Shown: positions 22,111 to 32,868, counted from the stretch's first letter. The stretch: DNA of 64,000 nt from Candidula unifasciata (GCA_905116865.2 CAJHNH020001995.1:1-64000); one strand, 5' to 3'. The notes: generated by a model not told the origin, from the letters alone. Numbers and translations are program-made.

Positions 22111-23259
22111 GTCTACAAGGGCGAGGTTTACGTGACCATCCCACGCTGGTTCTGGCCAAATGGTCATCCAGCAACGCTGGCCAAAATTGTGACTGTGAAC
22201 AACCGCACGCTCCTGAGACCCTACCCGAACTGGGCTGCCCAGAAGCAAGGAAATTGTGAATCAATTCAGTTCTCACAAAGCATGGAGATAGATTCTAACA
22301 AGGGCCATATGTACGTCATAGACACCGGCCGAGTGGGAAATACTTTAAATTTGTGTCCAGCTAAAATTATCGTATATGACTTGAATACTGATAATGAATT
22401 AAATAGATATATAATGCCAGCAGATGTGGTTAACCGGACAACCAACTACTTGAATGATATAGTGCTAGATTACGTCAATGGGAGCGTCAGGTATGCTTAC
22501 GTTACAGAAGCTAATGAGGGCAGTCTCCTTGTCTACGACTTCCAAACACGTCATGGATACAAGCTTGAAGACCAGTCCATGAAAGCTGAAGAAGGTAATG
22601 CATCTATCATTACCATCAACGGCACAGACTATAGTTTTCCATTTCCCATGAACGGCATCGCAATGTCCCCAGATTTTAAGTACGTTTACTATTCAGCTGT
22701 GGCAGCGTTTGGATTGTACCAGGTCCCCACGGCTACTTTAAGGAAAGGGACGGATAAGACAGGCATCAGACGTGTAGGGACTAGGGTATCCCAAACTGGA
22801 GGGTTAACCCATGGCAGCAAGCGATTATACTATGGGGCCTCGGCACTCAATGCTCTTTACTACTGGGACATTGAACAGGACGTGGCGGAGCAAAAGTTAC
22901 CCCTTGACCAAGTTATTATGAAGACGCAGCTGCAGTTAGTGAAGGACGATGTAAAGATGCAATGGCCAGACACTTTTGGTTTTGACCAAGAGGGCTGGCT
23001 TTGGTTTGTCTCTAACCGTCTGCCAGATTTTAACAGAACTGTTGGTATGATCGACGACGGCAATCCCTATATAAGGGTTTGGAAAGTGTTTGTTAACGAA
23101 ACAGGTTATTTGTACCAAGGAGATATTAGAACACAGGAAAAGAATGGCGGCTGTAAGCCAATGATTTTACAGGTTGCAGGTCTGCCTGTTCTACTTCTTT
23201 CAGCCCTTGTGTCTAGTCTTCTTGTCGTGTACGCTTCTATGACAATATTTGATGTTTAA
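22111..23259 (+). CDS. Yellow-like A, exon 2 (beta-propeller domain and C-terminal tail)
   Basis: Joins 16972-17175 to give 450 aa. The exon starts with GTC directly after TTCTTACAG and reads VYKGEVYVTIPRWFW, the yellow-family entry motif. Landmarks are RPYPNWAAQKQGNC (residues 104-117), SMEID, MYVIDTGRVG, LCPAKIIVYDL, LNDIVLDYVNGSVRYAYVTE, NGIAMSPDFKYVYYS (from about 249), LYQVPTATLR, LYYGASALNALYYWD, WPDTFGFDQEGWLWFVSNRL (from 353) and VWKVFVNETGYL. These are MRJP/yellow propeller repeats. Insect relatives act in melanin and cuticle chemistry (yellow-f as dopachrome-conversion enzyme); activity here is unknown. Several N-glycosylation sequons are visible. Oddly, the last ~28 residues are hydrophobic (LPVLLLSALVSSLLVVYASM) after EKNGGCKP. 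This fits a GPI-anchor signal or a C-terminal membrane anchor, and yellow-like B lacks it. Stop is TAA at 23257-23259. No frameshift or missing core block is seen. Confidence 0.95.
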   Translation, partial: VYKGEVYVTIPRWFWPNGHPATLAKIVTVNNRTLLRPYPNWAAQKQGNCESIQFSQSMEIDSNKGHMYVIDTGRVGNTLNLCPAKIIVYDLNTDNELNRYIMPADVVNRTTNYLNDIVLDYVNGSVRYAYVTEANEGSLLVYDFQTRHGYKLEDQSMKAEEGNASIITINGTDYSFPFPMNGIAMSPDFKYVYYSAVAAFGLYQVPTATLRKGTDKTGIRRVGTRVSQTGGLTHGSKRLYYGASALNALYYWDIEQDVAEQKLPLDQVIMKTQLQLVKDDVKMQWPDTFGFDQEGWLWFVSNRLPDFNRTVGMIDDGNPYIRVWKVFVNETGYLYQGDIRTQEKNGGCKPMILQVAGLPVLLLSALVSSLLVVYASMTIFDV

Positions 23260-23456
23260 GATATAATAATCAGGCTATCAGTTAACTAAAGTTTTGATTC
23301 ATGTTTTTGGAAACACAGGAAAACTATTTTTTCTAAGTATGGGATTTATATGTATTATGATTCATTTTCTAATGACGTTTTTAAATCGGTGTACTTTATT
23401 TTCGTATTTTTTTTTATTTTTTTATTTTTACTTTGCAACCGTTTAAATGTTTTTAT

Positions 23457-23462
23457 AATAAA
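23457..23462 (+). other. Candidate polyadenylation signal of yellow-like A
   Basis: AATAAA lies 198 bp after the stop codon, in T-rich sequence. It is the first canonical hexamer downstream of the coding region. Confidence 0.55.
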
Positions 23463-23504
23463 TTTTACATTGGGCAGATCCACTTTAACAATGATTTCCT
23501 AGCT

Positions 23505-23610
23505 GAGCATAGGTGCTCTACCAACTCACTCACGCCAAGTCGACCTTTAGATTGCTATGGCATGCAGCTGACGCCAATTCCTTCCCTTCTTTTAACCTCA
23601 TTCTCTCTAA
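23505..23610 (-). mobile_element. LINE 3' region fragment
   Basis: CCAACTCACTCACGCCAAGT matches the block at 57480-57510 (minus-strand LINE end). Short and degenerate. Confidence 0.45.
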
Positions 23611-23789
23611 CTGTGTAGTTCAAGGTTTCGCAATGAGTGCTCCCTCCCCTAATTCCGGTACACGTGCTCTGTACATATACTACCTAGGATATTCCGCCTT
23701 GTTTCGGCACTTCTCTCACAGAAAGAAACTGCATATTAAATGTTTTTATGCAAAATCCATTCTTTTCTTATTCTGTTTTTTTTTCTTGT

Positions 23790-23909
23790 TCTTGTTCTTT
23801 CATTTCTTGTTCTTCTTGTTCTTCTTGTTCTTCTTGTTCTTCTTGTTCTTCTTGTTCTTCTTGTTCTTCTTGTTCTTATTCTTCTACTTCTTCTTCTTTG
23901 TCTTCTTTT
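23790..23909. repeat. (TTGTTCTTC)-type degenerate array
   Basis: Units of TTCTTG and TTCTTGTTC precede the pure TTC array and grade into it. Confidence 0.9.
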
Positions 23910-24466
23910 TCTTCTTCTTCTTCTTCTTCTTCTTCTTCTTCTTCTTCTTCTTCTTCTTCTTCTTCTTCTTCTTCTTCTTCTTCTTCTTCTTCTTCTTCTT
24001 CTTCTTCTTCTTCTTCTTCTTCTTCTTCTTCTTCTTCTTCTTCTTCTTCTTCTTCTTCTTCTTCTTCTTCTTCTTCTTCTTCTTCTTCTTCTTCTTCTTC
24101 TTCTTCTTCTTCTTCTTCTTCTTCTTCTTCTTCTTCTTCTTCTTCTTCTTCTTCTTCTTCTTCTTCACCTTCTTCTTCTTCTTCTTCTTCTTCTTCTTCT
24201 TCTTCTTCTTCTTCTTCTTCTTCTTCTTCTTCTTCTTCTTCTTCTTCTTCTTCTTCTTCTTCTTCTTCTTCTTCTTCTTCTTCTTCTTCTTCTTCTTCTT
24301 CTTCTTCTTCTTCTTCTTCTTCTTCTTCTTCTTCTTCTTCTTCTTCTTCTTCTTCTTCTTCTTCTTCTTCTTCTTCTTCTTCTTCTTCTTCTTCTTCTTC
24401 TTCTTCTTCTTCTTCTTCTTCTTCTTCTTCTTCTTCTTCTTCTTCTTCTTCTTCTTCTTCTTCTTC
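23910..24466. repeat. Long (TTC)n / (GAA)n array, about 185 units
   Basis: 557 bp of TTC with one interrupting ACC near 24167. The frames of poly-Leu, poly-Ser, poly-Phe and poly-Lys are artefacts. On its right edge the sequence CCCTTAATGGAGCCTAGGCC matches the 3' end of a minus-strand LINE, whose other copies have short GAA tails. The array therefore looks like an expanded LINE tail. Confidence 0.95.
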
Positions 24467-24828
24467 TGCTTTCTATCTCCCTTAATGGAGCCTAGGCCCT
24501 AAGTAAACTCACGTCAAGTCGTTCGCTATTGCTATCTCCCCATGTTCCCTCAAACAAACCCCGTCTGGGTGGACTGGGTTTTTTATTTTTTATTTTTGTG
24601 GCCATTGTTTATACAGCCAAAAGTAGCCAAAACCTACCCATAGTCGCCTCCTACGACATGTCTGGTAGGATGCAGTTAAAAAATAATGTCCCCATAGTTT
24701 TAAAACTGGACACGCTGGCAAGTCGTAGGTTCTTGTCTTTATTTCCTATTCGCTTCATTTCAAACATAATCTTATTCGTATATGTGACTATTTTTATATT
24801 AATTATGAATATATGGTAAACGTGCGAA
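24467..24828 (-). mobile_element. LINE end adjoining the GAA array, then unique sequence
   Basis: 24470-24545 matches 57465-57530 in reverse orientation (GGAGCCTAGGCCCT, ACTCACGTCAAGTCGTTCGC). Beyond about 24600 nothing is recognised. Confidence 0.5.
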
Positions 24829-25115
24829 AATGATTAGTGCATCACTCAACGATGATATCAGGAGGAGAATCGGCACAGAACGCATAATAAACTTTAAAGG
24901 TAGATAACAAATCAAATGGTTTGGTCATGTAACAAGACTGGCAGCAGACAGGGCCCTACAGAGAGGAATGTTATACAGATAGCATTTTAACAGGCTCAGA
25001 GGTCGACCTCGCATAACATTGACCACAGAAGCGAACAGAAGGGTCCGTTCTAGAAATCTTTTCCTTCCCTGGCGCCGCGAGGCATTCTAGGAGTAGAGAA
25101 AAGAAGAAGAAGAAG
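24829..25115 (+). mobile_element. LINE 3' fragment with GAA tail
   Basis: Contains RRRIGTERI-like, QIKWFGHVTRL and RGRPRI-like coding traces with frameshifts, ending in GAAGAAGAAGAAGA near 25100. The layout is as in the RT family tails. Confidence 0.7.
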
Positions 25116-25790
25116 ATAACTCATCATCAATTAGGTGCCGTCTCCACAGTGAAGGTTGGCTGCGATGGATCTTTAACATGCTCTTTCATTTTTTCTGGTT
25201 GCACACTCTCTCAGACTGCTGCCCGTCCTTCTCTAGATGTTGTCCTCCCACTTGTCCAAAAGTGAATTGTCTTTTTTATGTGCGAGAGTATTTCACTTGT
25301 CTCTGCCCCCCCCCCCCCCTTTTTTTTCCCTCATTATTTCTCTTTAAATTTGTAGCCCTTGCAGAACATCTCTTTGGACTGTTTTTATTTCCATGAAATA
25401 CGGCAGTTTTCTTTATACCCACATCTCCGAAGACTCAATTCGATATTCTGGTTGCTTGTTCATTGTCCACGTTTCTGTATCTAATAAATACTAACTATTG
25501 TTAATTTAATTAAAAAGACTTAAAGGAACTGTCTCGTAGAATAAGGTAGAAGTCAACTGTAAACAGGATGTTATTGTTTAAATAACTATCCACAGAAGCA
25601 ATAGATATCCTCAAACAATAAAATGTATCTGCAAATAAACATCTATGAAAGTTGTATAGTCTTTGTGTTGTTCGTGTTGTTTTCGTTTTTTGTTTATCTA
25701 TTGTGATCGAGGAAACCAAAAAATCTGTCACTTCCGGCTTGATTCAGGGGTCACCCATAAAATTTGCTCATGGTAGTTTCCTGCATACCT
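25116..25790. other. Intergenic, nothing recognised
   Basis: A C/T run at 25307-25328. No supported gene. Confidence 0.4.
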
Positions 25791-25794
25791 TAAC

Positions 25795-26045
25795 TTCGAG
25801 GAGAACTGGCTCATAAACAGCATCCTGTCCCGAAAGCTGAAGTATTATGGACATATAAAGCGACATGGTGCTCTGGGCAGAACAGAGACGGAGAGTGCAG
25901 AAAACGAGGCCAACCGTCACGAATGTGGATACAGGACATCGAAGATCCATTGGTACTGGAAACAATCATTACTGGAAAACTAGCTACAGAGAGAGGGATT
26001 TCCAGGTGTGACGTGGCCAGAGCGACATTCTATGGAGAACCTGTT
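25795..26045 (+). mobile_element. LINE 3' tail fragment
   Basis: ENWLINSILSRKLKYYGHIK, then shifted basic and GKLATERG-like sequence, closing with RATFYGEP. Same family as 11330-11675. Confidence 0.7.
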
Positions 26046-26279
26046 TTTTAATTGAGTTTCATAGACTTGTAGTACCTGATAGCCAAGGGCATTGGAACCT
26101 GAGCCCCCGTACCCTCAATCGTTCGATCGATCTGTTTGTCCCCTCCGGTATTCTGGCAACAAGGTAGATCCGAGATACCTCATTCAACCTCCAAAAATGT
26201 TTTCAATAGTGCACCTGTAGCAGCCCTTTTCCTGAAACCGTAATGATCTATTTGTGCCTCTTTATTGTTCATTCGCTCC

Positions 26280-26640
26280 CAAACGGCACTTACAACATCT
26301 AACTTGTCACACATCAGTTAACATTAAGTGGTGCTGAACCAGCCAGTCTATATGCCTGCTCGATTCCGAACACACCTACATTACCAGGAGAGAATATAAA
26401 AAGGACACCAACTACCAGGAATCTGAGAAGCGTTTGATGCTTGCCACTCTGCACGGAGTATGCCTGTCTCCACGTTTCTTAACATGCTCTGTAACTCAGT
26501 TATAATTACGACATGTGTGTATAGATGATTTTCAGGCCAGCGGAAGGCCGCAGTGACTGACTCCACCTCCTTGTCCAAACCAGACGTTATATCATATGCC
26601 AGGCTTTGCTGCACTAAGCGACGTCTGGTTGCATTTGGTC
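26280..26640 (-). mobile_element. RNase H-type LINE fragment, decayed
   Basis: The minus strand reads VESVTAAFRWPENHLYTHVV and TELQSMLRNVETGILRAEWQ, the RNase H segment before the SPGHAGV motif. The rest is a degenerate copy of the 60040-60765 element. Confidence 0.75.
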
Positions 26641-26789
26641 CCCAAAACTTGCTGTCTCTTATCTTGGTTGTTCACGCTCTTGGACTACTGTATAACACTA
26701 TCGTATGGAAAGTTCAGATCTGCAAGAAAGAAAGAAAACACCGCGATTCTACTGTTAATGTTAAATAGGCGTCAAAGGAGCATGGAATG

Positions 26790-27655
26790 AACGCACCGAC
26801 TTCATTTCCAAAGGGTTACAAACTGGGCACACAGGGACATCTTACATTCGGTCCTTCCAAGCATTACTCTTTCATACGGCAATCATTTTTTATATAACAA
26901 ACATACTATGTTCATATATCAAAATACATAGTATGAATGCGAAGAACAAATACAAACGCATGTATTACAAATGCATACCTTAAAATAGACATGCAAAAAT
27001 ACTTACACAGTGCAGATACACACAGCACACACACATACACAACACAATCACACACACAGGGACCCACACACTGATGGCACACACCCACCATAAACAGACT
27101 TTTACACTATCAAAAGAACACCCACACAATAATCTACGCATACAATAGGAATAAAAAACACGCAGATATATCACATACACACAGACCCAACACATATTAA
27201 AAAAAAGTAAAGATATAGCCCATAGGCGCACACAGAGCACCCATATTTTTACATATACACAGTGGTCAAAAGCTGTCTTTACTTTCCCAGGACAGATCAA
27301 CACAATACACACACTGACATAACATACACACATACAACGCGACCTAACCAACATACACAGGCATTCGTATTCTTACAGACACATCACATACACATAAACA
27401 CAACCAACAGACACAGACACAATACATACACACAGACTCTCAACACAAACACCACTCACAGATACAGCACAGATAGACACAAAACTTACACATTGCAAAA
27501 ATATGCACATACAACACAACACTCACTGACGCAATACACACACACAAAGTATACACACACACACACAACACATACACACAGACACAGATAAACACACACG
27601 CAAAGACAGAACACTAATACATAGACGTACTCACGGACACAAAACATGCACACAG
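26790..27655 (-). mobile_element. LINE 3'-UTR-like repeat containing a long degenerate (CA)n
   Basis: TTTCCAAAGGGTTACAAACT, GGGACATCTTACATT and GGTCCTTCCAA, followed by several hundred bases of ACACA-rich sequence. The same order occurs at 51017-51640, where the block begins with a (GAAC)n-AACTTTATTTT end. The CA-rich part is therefore a feature of the repeat family and not an independent microsatellite. Confidence 0.6.
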
Positions 27656-27721
27656 ACACACCATATACTCTCAGGCTTGAGAGAGAAGCGACTGAGAATT
27701 ACCGCATTTTGTCTGTCTGAC

Positions 27722-27823
27722 CAGTGTTTCCCAAACTGTTATTAGTTGCTGCCCGCTTTCTACAATTCTGTAAAGAGGTCGCGGCTCCCCGAGGCGCCGC
27801 TGCGCACAGTTGGGGAATCACTG
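27722..27823. mobile_element. 102-bp hAT-type MITE
   Basis: Terminal inverted repeats CAGTGTTTCCCAAACTGT and, at the other end reversed, CAGTGATTCCCCAACTGT match at 16 of 18 positions. The CAGTG terminus is typical of hAT elements. It is flanked by an 8-bp target-site duplication, TGTCTGAC (27714-27721) and TATCTGAC (27824-27831), with one mismatch. There is no coding capacity, so it would need a transposase in trans. Confidence 0.85.
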
Positions 27824-27831
27824 TATCTGAC

Positions 27832-28146
27832 TACAGAGACAGAGAAGAACACAAGATGTTGAGAGTACCTTGTATGAACTCAGAAGCAAAAAGAACCGAG
27901 GACTATCAGGATATCCCTCTCGTTAGCGATTCTGAATATCCTCCTGGGTCCTGCATGACATACACACCACCTAGCAATGAGAGAGACACCCCAGAAAATT
28001 CGTTGAATTCCAACTGGATGGGCAGTCAAAGCTCTAGTCCGTCTTTAAAAAAGAAAACACCTTTGGCTCGCATTAACAAATTTCTTGAACTGTTACAATT
28101 ATCTGCTATAGTTTTAACCTTCAGTACCAAGCAAATATCACTTTAA
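27832..28146 (+). other. Open frame of unknown nature after the MITE
   Basis: About 105 codons of non-repetitive, hydrophilic sequence (for example MLRVPCMNSEAKRTEDYQDI and TPPSNERDTPENSLNSNWMG) end at a TAA. The apparent start lies in the MITE, so the upstream extent is unknown. I recognise no family. It could be an exon, a pseudogene fragment or chance. Confidence 0.25.
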
Positions 28147-28227
28147 CATATTTTTTTCCAATACGTTGTTATTTAAATAATATATATTCACCCTTTCAAA
28201 TACGGATTGAACACAGTCAACTCAGAA

Positions 28228-28228
<1 letters not shown>

Positions 28229-28270
<42 letters not shown>
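28229..28270. repeat. (TA)n microsatellite
   Basis: A short A run is followed by about 18 TA units. Confidence 0.9.
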
Positions 28271-28284
28271 TAACCAACTCCGGT

Positions 28285-28445
28285 GAAAAAGACTTTGGTC
28301 GAAACTTTCGATTATTTTTGTGGGCCTTCTCTAAGCCTAGAAGTCCAAATCCAGGTACAAAAATCCCACCCCTTACCAGGTAGTGAACACGGAACCTCTA
28401 GCACTCGAGGCGGACACAATGCCTCGAGACCACGCAGCCCGGGTG
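28285..28445 (-). mobile_element. SINE family C, minus strand
   Basis: Reverse-complement head GGCTGCGTGGTCTCGAGGCA and the box region GTGTCCGCCTCGAGTGCTAG match 9629-9850. The B box is degraded. Confidence 0.65.
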
Positions 28446-28780
28446 AAGGTCTTACGGAGTTGAGAAAATTATATCAAGCACGTAGAGGACATAGAATATC
28501 AACTTCATCCTGGCCATAAAAGTTCCCAAGACAAAACCATCTCATGAAACCAAGTTTGTTTTCTATGTTTAACGATGAGAGCGACGTTGTGCAAAGGACC
28601 GTGATGACCTATTTGTGCCGCAGCACTGTTCACTTCCTCCCAAAACAGTCTTGATAACATCTAGCCTAAAATAAAAATTAGAAAAAAAAAATAAATAAAT
28701 GGATTACAAAACATTTTGCGTTAAAGCAAAGTTTATTATTAGCCTTTTCAGGTTTTTTTCCTTCTCCTCTTCCAGGATAA
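28446..28780. other. Intergenic, nothing recognised
   Basis: Weak similarity to LINE tails (GCGACGTTGTGCAAAGGACC at 28579-28600). Otherwise blank. Confidence 0.35.
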
Positions 28781-28789
28781 CCGAGCCTT

Positions 28790-28945
28790 GAGAAGGCACC
28801 ATTTAAAGTCCTGGGAAGTAAAGACGACCGGCGTGATGTTGACCACATCACCCACCTAGTGCTGATCGGTCTATAAAATTGAGGCCTAGCCCTATATGCC
28901 CAGTAAGCCTGCGGCGTGGAAAAAGGTCCTTTACTTTAAAATCGG
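28790..28945 (+). mobile_element. SINE family B, 5'-truncated
   Basis: CTGGGAAGTAAAGACG, GTGATGTTGACCACATCA, CTAGCCCTATATGCCC and GGTCCTTTACTTT are in the family order. The head is missing. Confidence 0.8.
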
Positions 28946-29158
28946 CCACAGTTTTCTAATACCACACACAAAAACGTGCATACATACATACACACACACA
29001 CAGACAAAGCTACTGTAGTCACCAGAATGAGGTCTTGAACCAGCTGATCTTATCTCCAGCTAACACATTTGTCTGTGTGGCTGGCTTCTCGTGTGGGAAA
29101 ACTGACCAGATTGTCCACGTGTTACTCGTTATCCAAGTGAGCTTTTCATGTCTACAGT

Positions 29159-29425
29159 TTCTGATTTAACTAACTAGTCGGGGTAACTTGTGGTTGCGCT
29201 GTTGACAGGAGACTGGTGTTTGTGGCATCAACAGGTAACAATATTCATTTTATCTTGTAAAAATTAGTATAAGGTCTATGGTATTGACGTGTAGTATTAT
29301 GAATTAGCGTTATTAAGGTTTATTGTATTACCAAGTATGCATTAGAATTAAAGTTTATGATTTAGATTAACTAGTCTGGGGTAATTTGTGCTCGCGCTGT
29401 TGACAGTAGACCGGTGTCTAAAAAA
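29159..29425. repeat. Local direct duplication, ~200 bp apart
   Basis: AACTAGTCGGGGTAACTTGT and GCGCTGTTGACAGGAGAC at 29170-29215 recur as AACTAGTCTGGGGTAATTTG and GCGCTGTTGACAGTAGAC at 29368-29412. Confidence 0.7.
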
Positions 29426-29479
29426 AAAAGTATTGATTTTGTGATATTGACATGTAAAATTATGAGTTTATATATTAAT

Positions 29480-31030
29480 GTTTGACAAATTTCAAAGCAG
29501 CAGAAGTAAGAGCAGTTATACAGAATTTCAAAGCAGCGGAAGTAAGAGCAGTTATACAGAACAGCCCAAGAAACAAAGCACCAGGTCTGGATGGAATAAA
29601 TACAGAAGGGATCCAAGCATACGGAGAAGTAGGTGTTAAATGGCTAGCTAAGAATATTTAATATAGCTTGGGAAGAAAGAAAAGCAACAGGCACTAATAG
29701 TACTGTTATGGGAAAAGAATTCAATAGGAGAGAATGTGAAGCATACAGAGGTATATCACTACTGAGTCACATAGGGAACATGTTCGCCAAATTACCAGAA
29801 CAGAGAGTTAGACCCATAGCTAAACAACAGCTGAGTGCTTCACAATTCGGTTTCAGAAAAGGCAGAGGATGCACAGATACATTATTCACTCTGCGGAAAG
29901 TGTGTGAGAAAGCCGTTGAGTATAATACCCAACAGAATATTATGTTTATAGATCAGGAAAAGGCTTTCACTAGAGTGGATAGAAACAAACTGTGGTCTGT
30001 TCTTGAGAACTACGGGGTACAAGTACAGTCACTAGAGAACATCATAGCCATGTTCCACACATGCCAAAATGCAATAAGAAAACAAGAAGGAATATCAGAT
30101 ATGTGCACAGTCTACACAGTTGTGAGACTGGGATGTGTGCTCTCCCCGCTTTTATTTAACAATAATATAGACAGAATATCTAAAGAAGCAAGTTCTGATA
30201 CAGACAACACAGACCTTTATAATTATGAAGAAGTACACAGATCAGGGGAAGTTATCGTTTCACCCACATTAAACGAACTACTATTTGCTGACGACTAGTG
30301 CTTGTTCTACCCTGAAGATAGACTGCAAGGCCACATAACCAGTTTAAACTCAACATGTATGAAGTAAATACAACATGAAGATCAATGCAAATAAAATAGA
30401 AACAATGCAAATTAGTAGAACCCCTGCCCCACTACACGTACACCTGAAATGGTTATGGTCTGAATCAAGTTAGGGAGTTTAAAAAATTAGGAAGTACGGA
30501 AGATGGTAGAATTGACACAGAAATAGAAACCAGATGTCAGAAAGCAAGTGCACTTATATACCAACTGTCACCATTATTAGGACATCCAAGCGTAACTATG
30601 AGTGCAAAGAGACAGATAATAAATAGCATATTCATTCCAACATTAAGCTACCAGTGCCAAATATGGACACCATCTAAAACCCATGTACGCAAAATCACCA
30701 CCTGCGAGATGAAGTGCCTGAGAAAAGCAGCCAACCTTACCATCCGAGATCGAGTGAATAATGAAACTACCAGACAAATTGTGGGAACGACACCTTGTAC
30801 TAGATTCATCGAGAAACAGAAGATCAAGTGGTTTGGCCATCTCGTTAGAATGCAGTAAGATCAAATACAATCACAAGCACATCTCAGAAGATCAGCTACA
30901 AGAGCAAAAGGACAGCCGCCGAAACAATGGATCGACAACATTAAAGACACTACACTTTCACATATGACAACAGCCAGTGGCTTCCCACGACGCTTAACGG
31001 CAGAAGTGGTTTATGATGATGATGAATGTT
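29480..31030 (+). pseudogene. LINE reverse-transcriptase pseudogene (largest LINE copy here)
   Basis: Conserved RT blocks appear in order: PRNKAPGLDGINTEG (29560-29610), ECEAYRGISLLSHIGNMF, ASQFGFRKGRGCTD, FIDQEKAFTRVDRNKLW, VVRLGCVLSPLLFN and LLFADD. A stop follows immediately after ADD at 30296-30298. The frame then shifts and continues with the thumb region and YQCQIWTPSKT, EMKCLRKAANLTIRDRVNNE, KIKWFGHLVRMQ and a GATGATGATGA tail. The catalytic aspartates of FxD and of ADD remain, but the stop and frameshifts make it non-functional. A 37-bp direct duplication sits at its 5' truncation (29488-29560). It belongs to a group often annotated as endonuclease-reverse transcriptase; the clade cannot be fixed without a tree. 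Confidence 0.9.
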
Positions 31031-31149
31031 TACAGTATTAACATTATTAGAATTAATATTTATGTGCTTTTTCTAGTTCCAGGCTCTTGTTTATTCAACA
31101 CTTTATACTCAAATGGACTGTTTTTTAAATTAATAATCTGTGGATCCTA

Positions 31150-31180
31150 ATAAGACACACACACACACACGCACACATTA
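31150..31180. repeat. (AC)n microsatellite
   Basis: About 12 AC units, followed by a T/A stretch. Confidence 0.85.
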
Positions 31181-31286
31181 TTTTTAAAAAAAAAACATTG
31201 GGGCCGAATAAGTTGAGTAAATATTGAATGTACAAAACAAGTAATCTTCTGTTTAAAATGTAGCATTTAATGCAATATATATTTTC

Positions 31287-31570
31287 CCGTGTGGGTTCCG
31301 GGGCCCCATAGTAGAAAAAACAAGAATCGATCCCCTGCCTCCCCAACAAGCATGTCGTAAAATATGACTAATTGGAGGCATACTTTAAAGTCGAAGTGCA
31401 TCTGCCTTAGAGGCAAGGAACTAGGAGTTTGCATACCAGTAAGCCAGGTGTGTGAAACGGATGTGCACACAATACCTGGGTTCTGGAACAGGACTTAAGT
31501 CCTGAGGTGGAAGAACACCCAGAACTTTTCGTCAGTTTGCAGGCAGTCAACGCGACGAAGACGACGAATC
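31287..31570 (+). mobile_element. Repeat family D copy
   Basis: Starts GTGTGGGTTCCGGGGCCCCA and runs through the full family order to a GACGAAGACGACGAA tail. It is the closest full-length relative of 17785-18070. Confidence 0.85.
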
Positions 31571-31955
31571 AACGTAACAAAGTAGAGTAGGTGGGAGTTT
31601 TCCCCTTCTCGTCTGTAGGATTAACACTTCAAGGACTTTATATGTTTGTGAACAGACTAGACTAAAACTAAATGGACAAATCGAATGTTATTTTAACATT
31701 CTGTGCTAGAAATGACGCTCCAGGAACAATGTCAAATTGTTCTAATCACTAAGCACCAGCAAACATGCAAACGGAAGAATTCTGAAGAAAGATAAATAGA
31801 TACAGCTTTGTAGCAACCGTCATAACATGTGATGCAAGATGCCTTGCATAAATTAGAACAATCATCGCCATGGCAAAAGTGGATTTTAGTAAGATGCACA
31901 AGATTCCTGCTAACAAGATGTCAATTGCAGTGAGAAAAAGTGCTAAGTGGAATCT

Positions 31956-31957
<2 letters not shown>
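31571..31957. other. Intergenic, nothing recognised
   Basis: No supported feature. Confidence 0.4.
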
Positions 31958-31998
<41 letters not shown>

Positions 31999-32290
31999 GT
32001 TGATTTAAGAACCGACATCACAGGACTCGGGGCATTCACATAAGAGCTTCGTCCCTATCCCCAGCAGCCAATGGAGATTTACGATACTAATGGTGCCAGT
32101 AGCGTTCTGATTAAATGTCCGTTTTGCCTTTCCTCTGAGCTACTGCCAGAACCAGAACCTCTCGTCACTCCCCGCTGCCTTCTCATGCATTAGTATTCCA
32201 CCAAGTTGTGCAGAGCCAGCCAGTCTGTCCGCCTGTTTATTTCCCAACACACCGGCGTGTCCCGGTGAAAAAAATCCAGACAGTACTCCT
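31958..32290 (-). mobile_element. RNase H-type LINE 3' end with T run
   Basis: A 38-base T run at 31958-31995 (an A tail on the minus strand) is followed by AAGAACCGACATCACAGGAC, CCCAGCAGCCAATGG and ACTAATGGTGCCAGTAGC, then the ACACACCGGCGTGTCCCGGT region. This is a minus-strand 3' end of the family at 60040-60765. Confidence 0.7.
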
Positions 32291-32540
32291 CACTCGTTGT
32301 TGTTTTAAACACATGAAACATGGACAATAAGAAATAATGAACAAACATTTACCCGTCGCAGAGATGTGGTTTATGAACAGAATGCAAAGATCATCATGGA
32401 AGTTTAGAAAAACAAACGAGACACTCCTCACCGAAACAGATAAAAATCGTACATTTTTTTAGAACAATTAGACGTTGATAGTCGGTGTCTGTTGGACGTG
32501 TAATGAGAACGAATCGAATTGAGAAGTTAGTAACAACTGG

Positions 32541-32631
<91 letters not shown>

Positions 32632-32710
32632 CGAGAGAGATATAGATAGGAGAGAGAGAGGAGAGAGATATAGATAGGGGAGAGAGAGGAGAGAGAGAGA
32701 GAGAGAGAGC
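32541..32710. repeat. (AG)n microsatellite with GATA/GGAGA variants
   Basis: About 45 AG units, then TATAGATAGG interruptions and more AG. Minus-strand poly(SL) frames are artefacts. Confidence 0.95.
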
Positions 32711-32714
32711 AGTG

Positions 32715-32868
32715 GCATGGCAATAAGATAACAACCTAAATGGCCTGGCCAAAGGATGGGGCGAGACAAAAACATTGAACTGATCCGCTATTCTGGTGAT
32801 CTTGTGAGCTGCGAAACATGACAGTCTACGCTTGACGGCACGGTGCATGATGATGATGATGATTAAGC
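32715..32868 (+). mobile_element. LINE 3' tail fragment
   Basis: Ends CTTGACGGCACGGTGC followed by (ATG)n; it resembles the terminal part of the RT-family LINEs. Short and shifted. Confidence 0.5.

Noticed and set aside
22132..22134. Yellow-like A as a single-exon gene starting at GTG
   Set aside because: This is a GTG codon inside exon 2. The acceptor at 22110 and the matching exon 1 at 16972 explain the gene fully.
23513..24502. 330-aa poly-Phe and 250-aa poly-Leu/poly-Ser frames
   Set aside because: Products of the TTC array in three frames; no start context or conserved flank.
29708..30298. Functional reverse transcriptase gene
   Set aside because: A stop directly follows the ADD triad and the thumb region is in another frame, so this is a dead copy.
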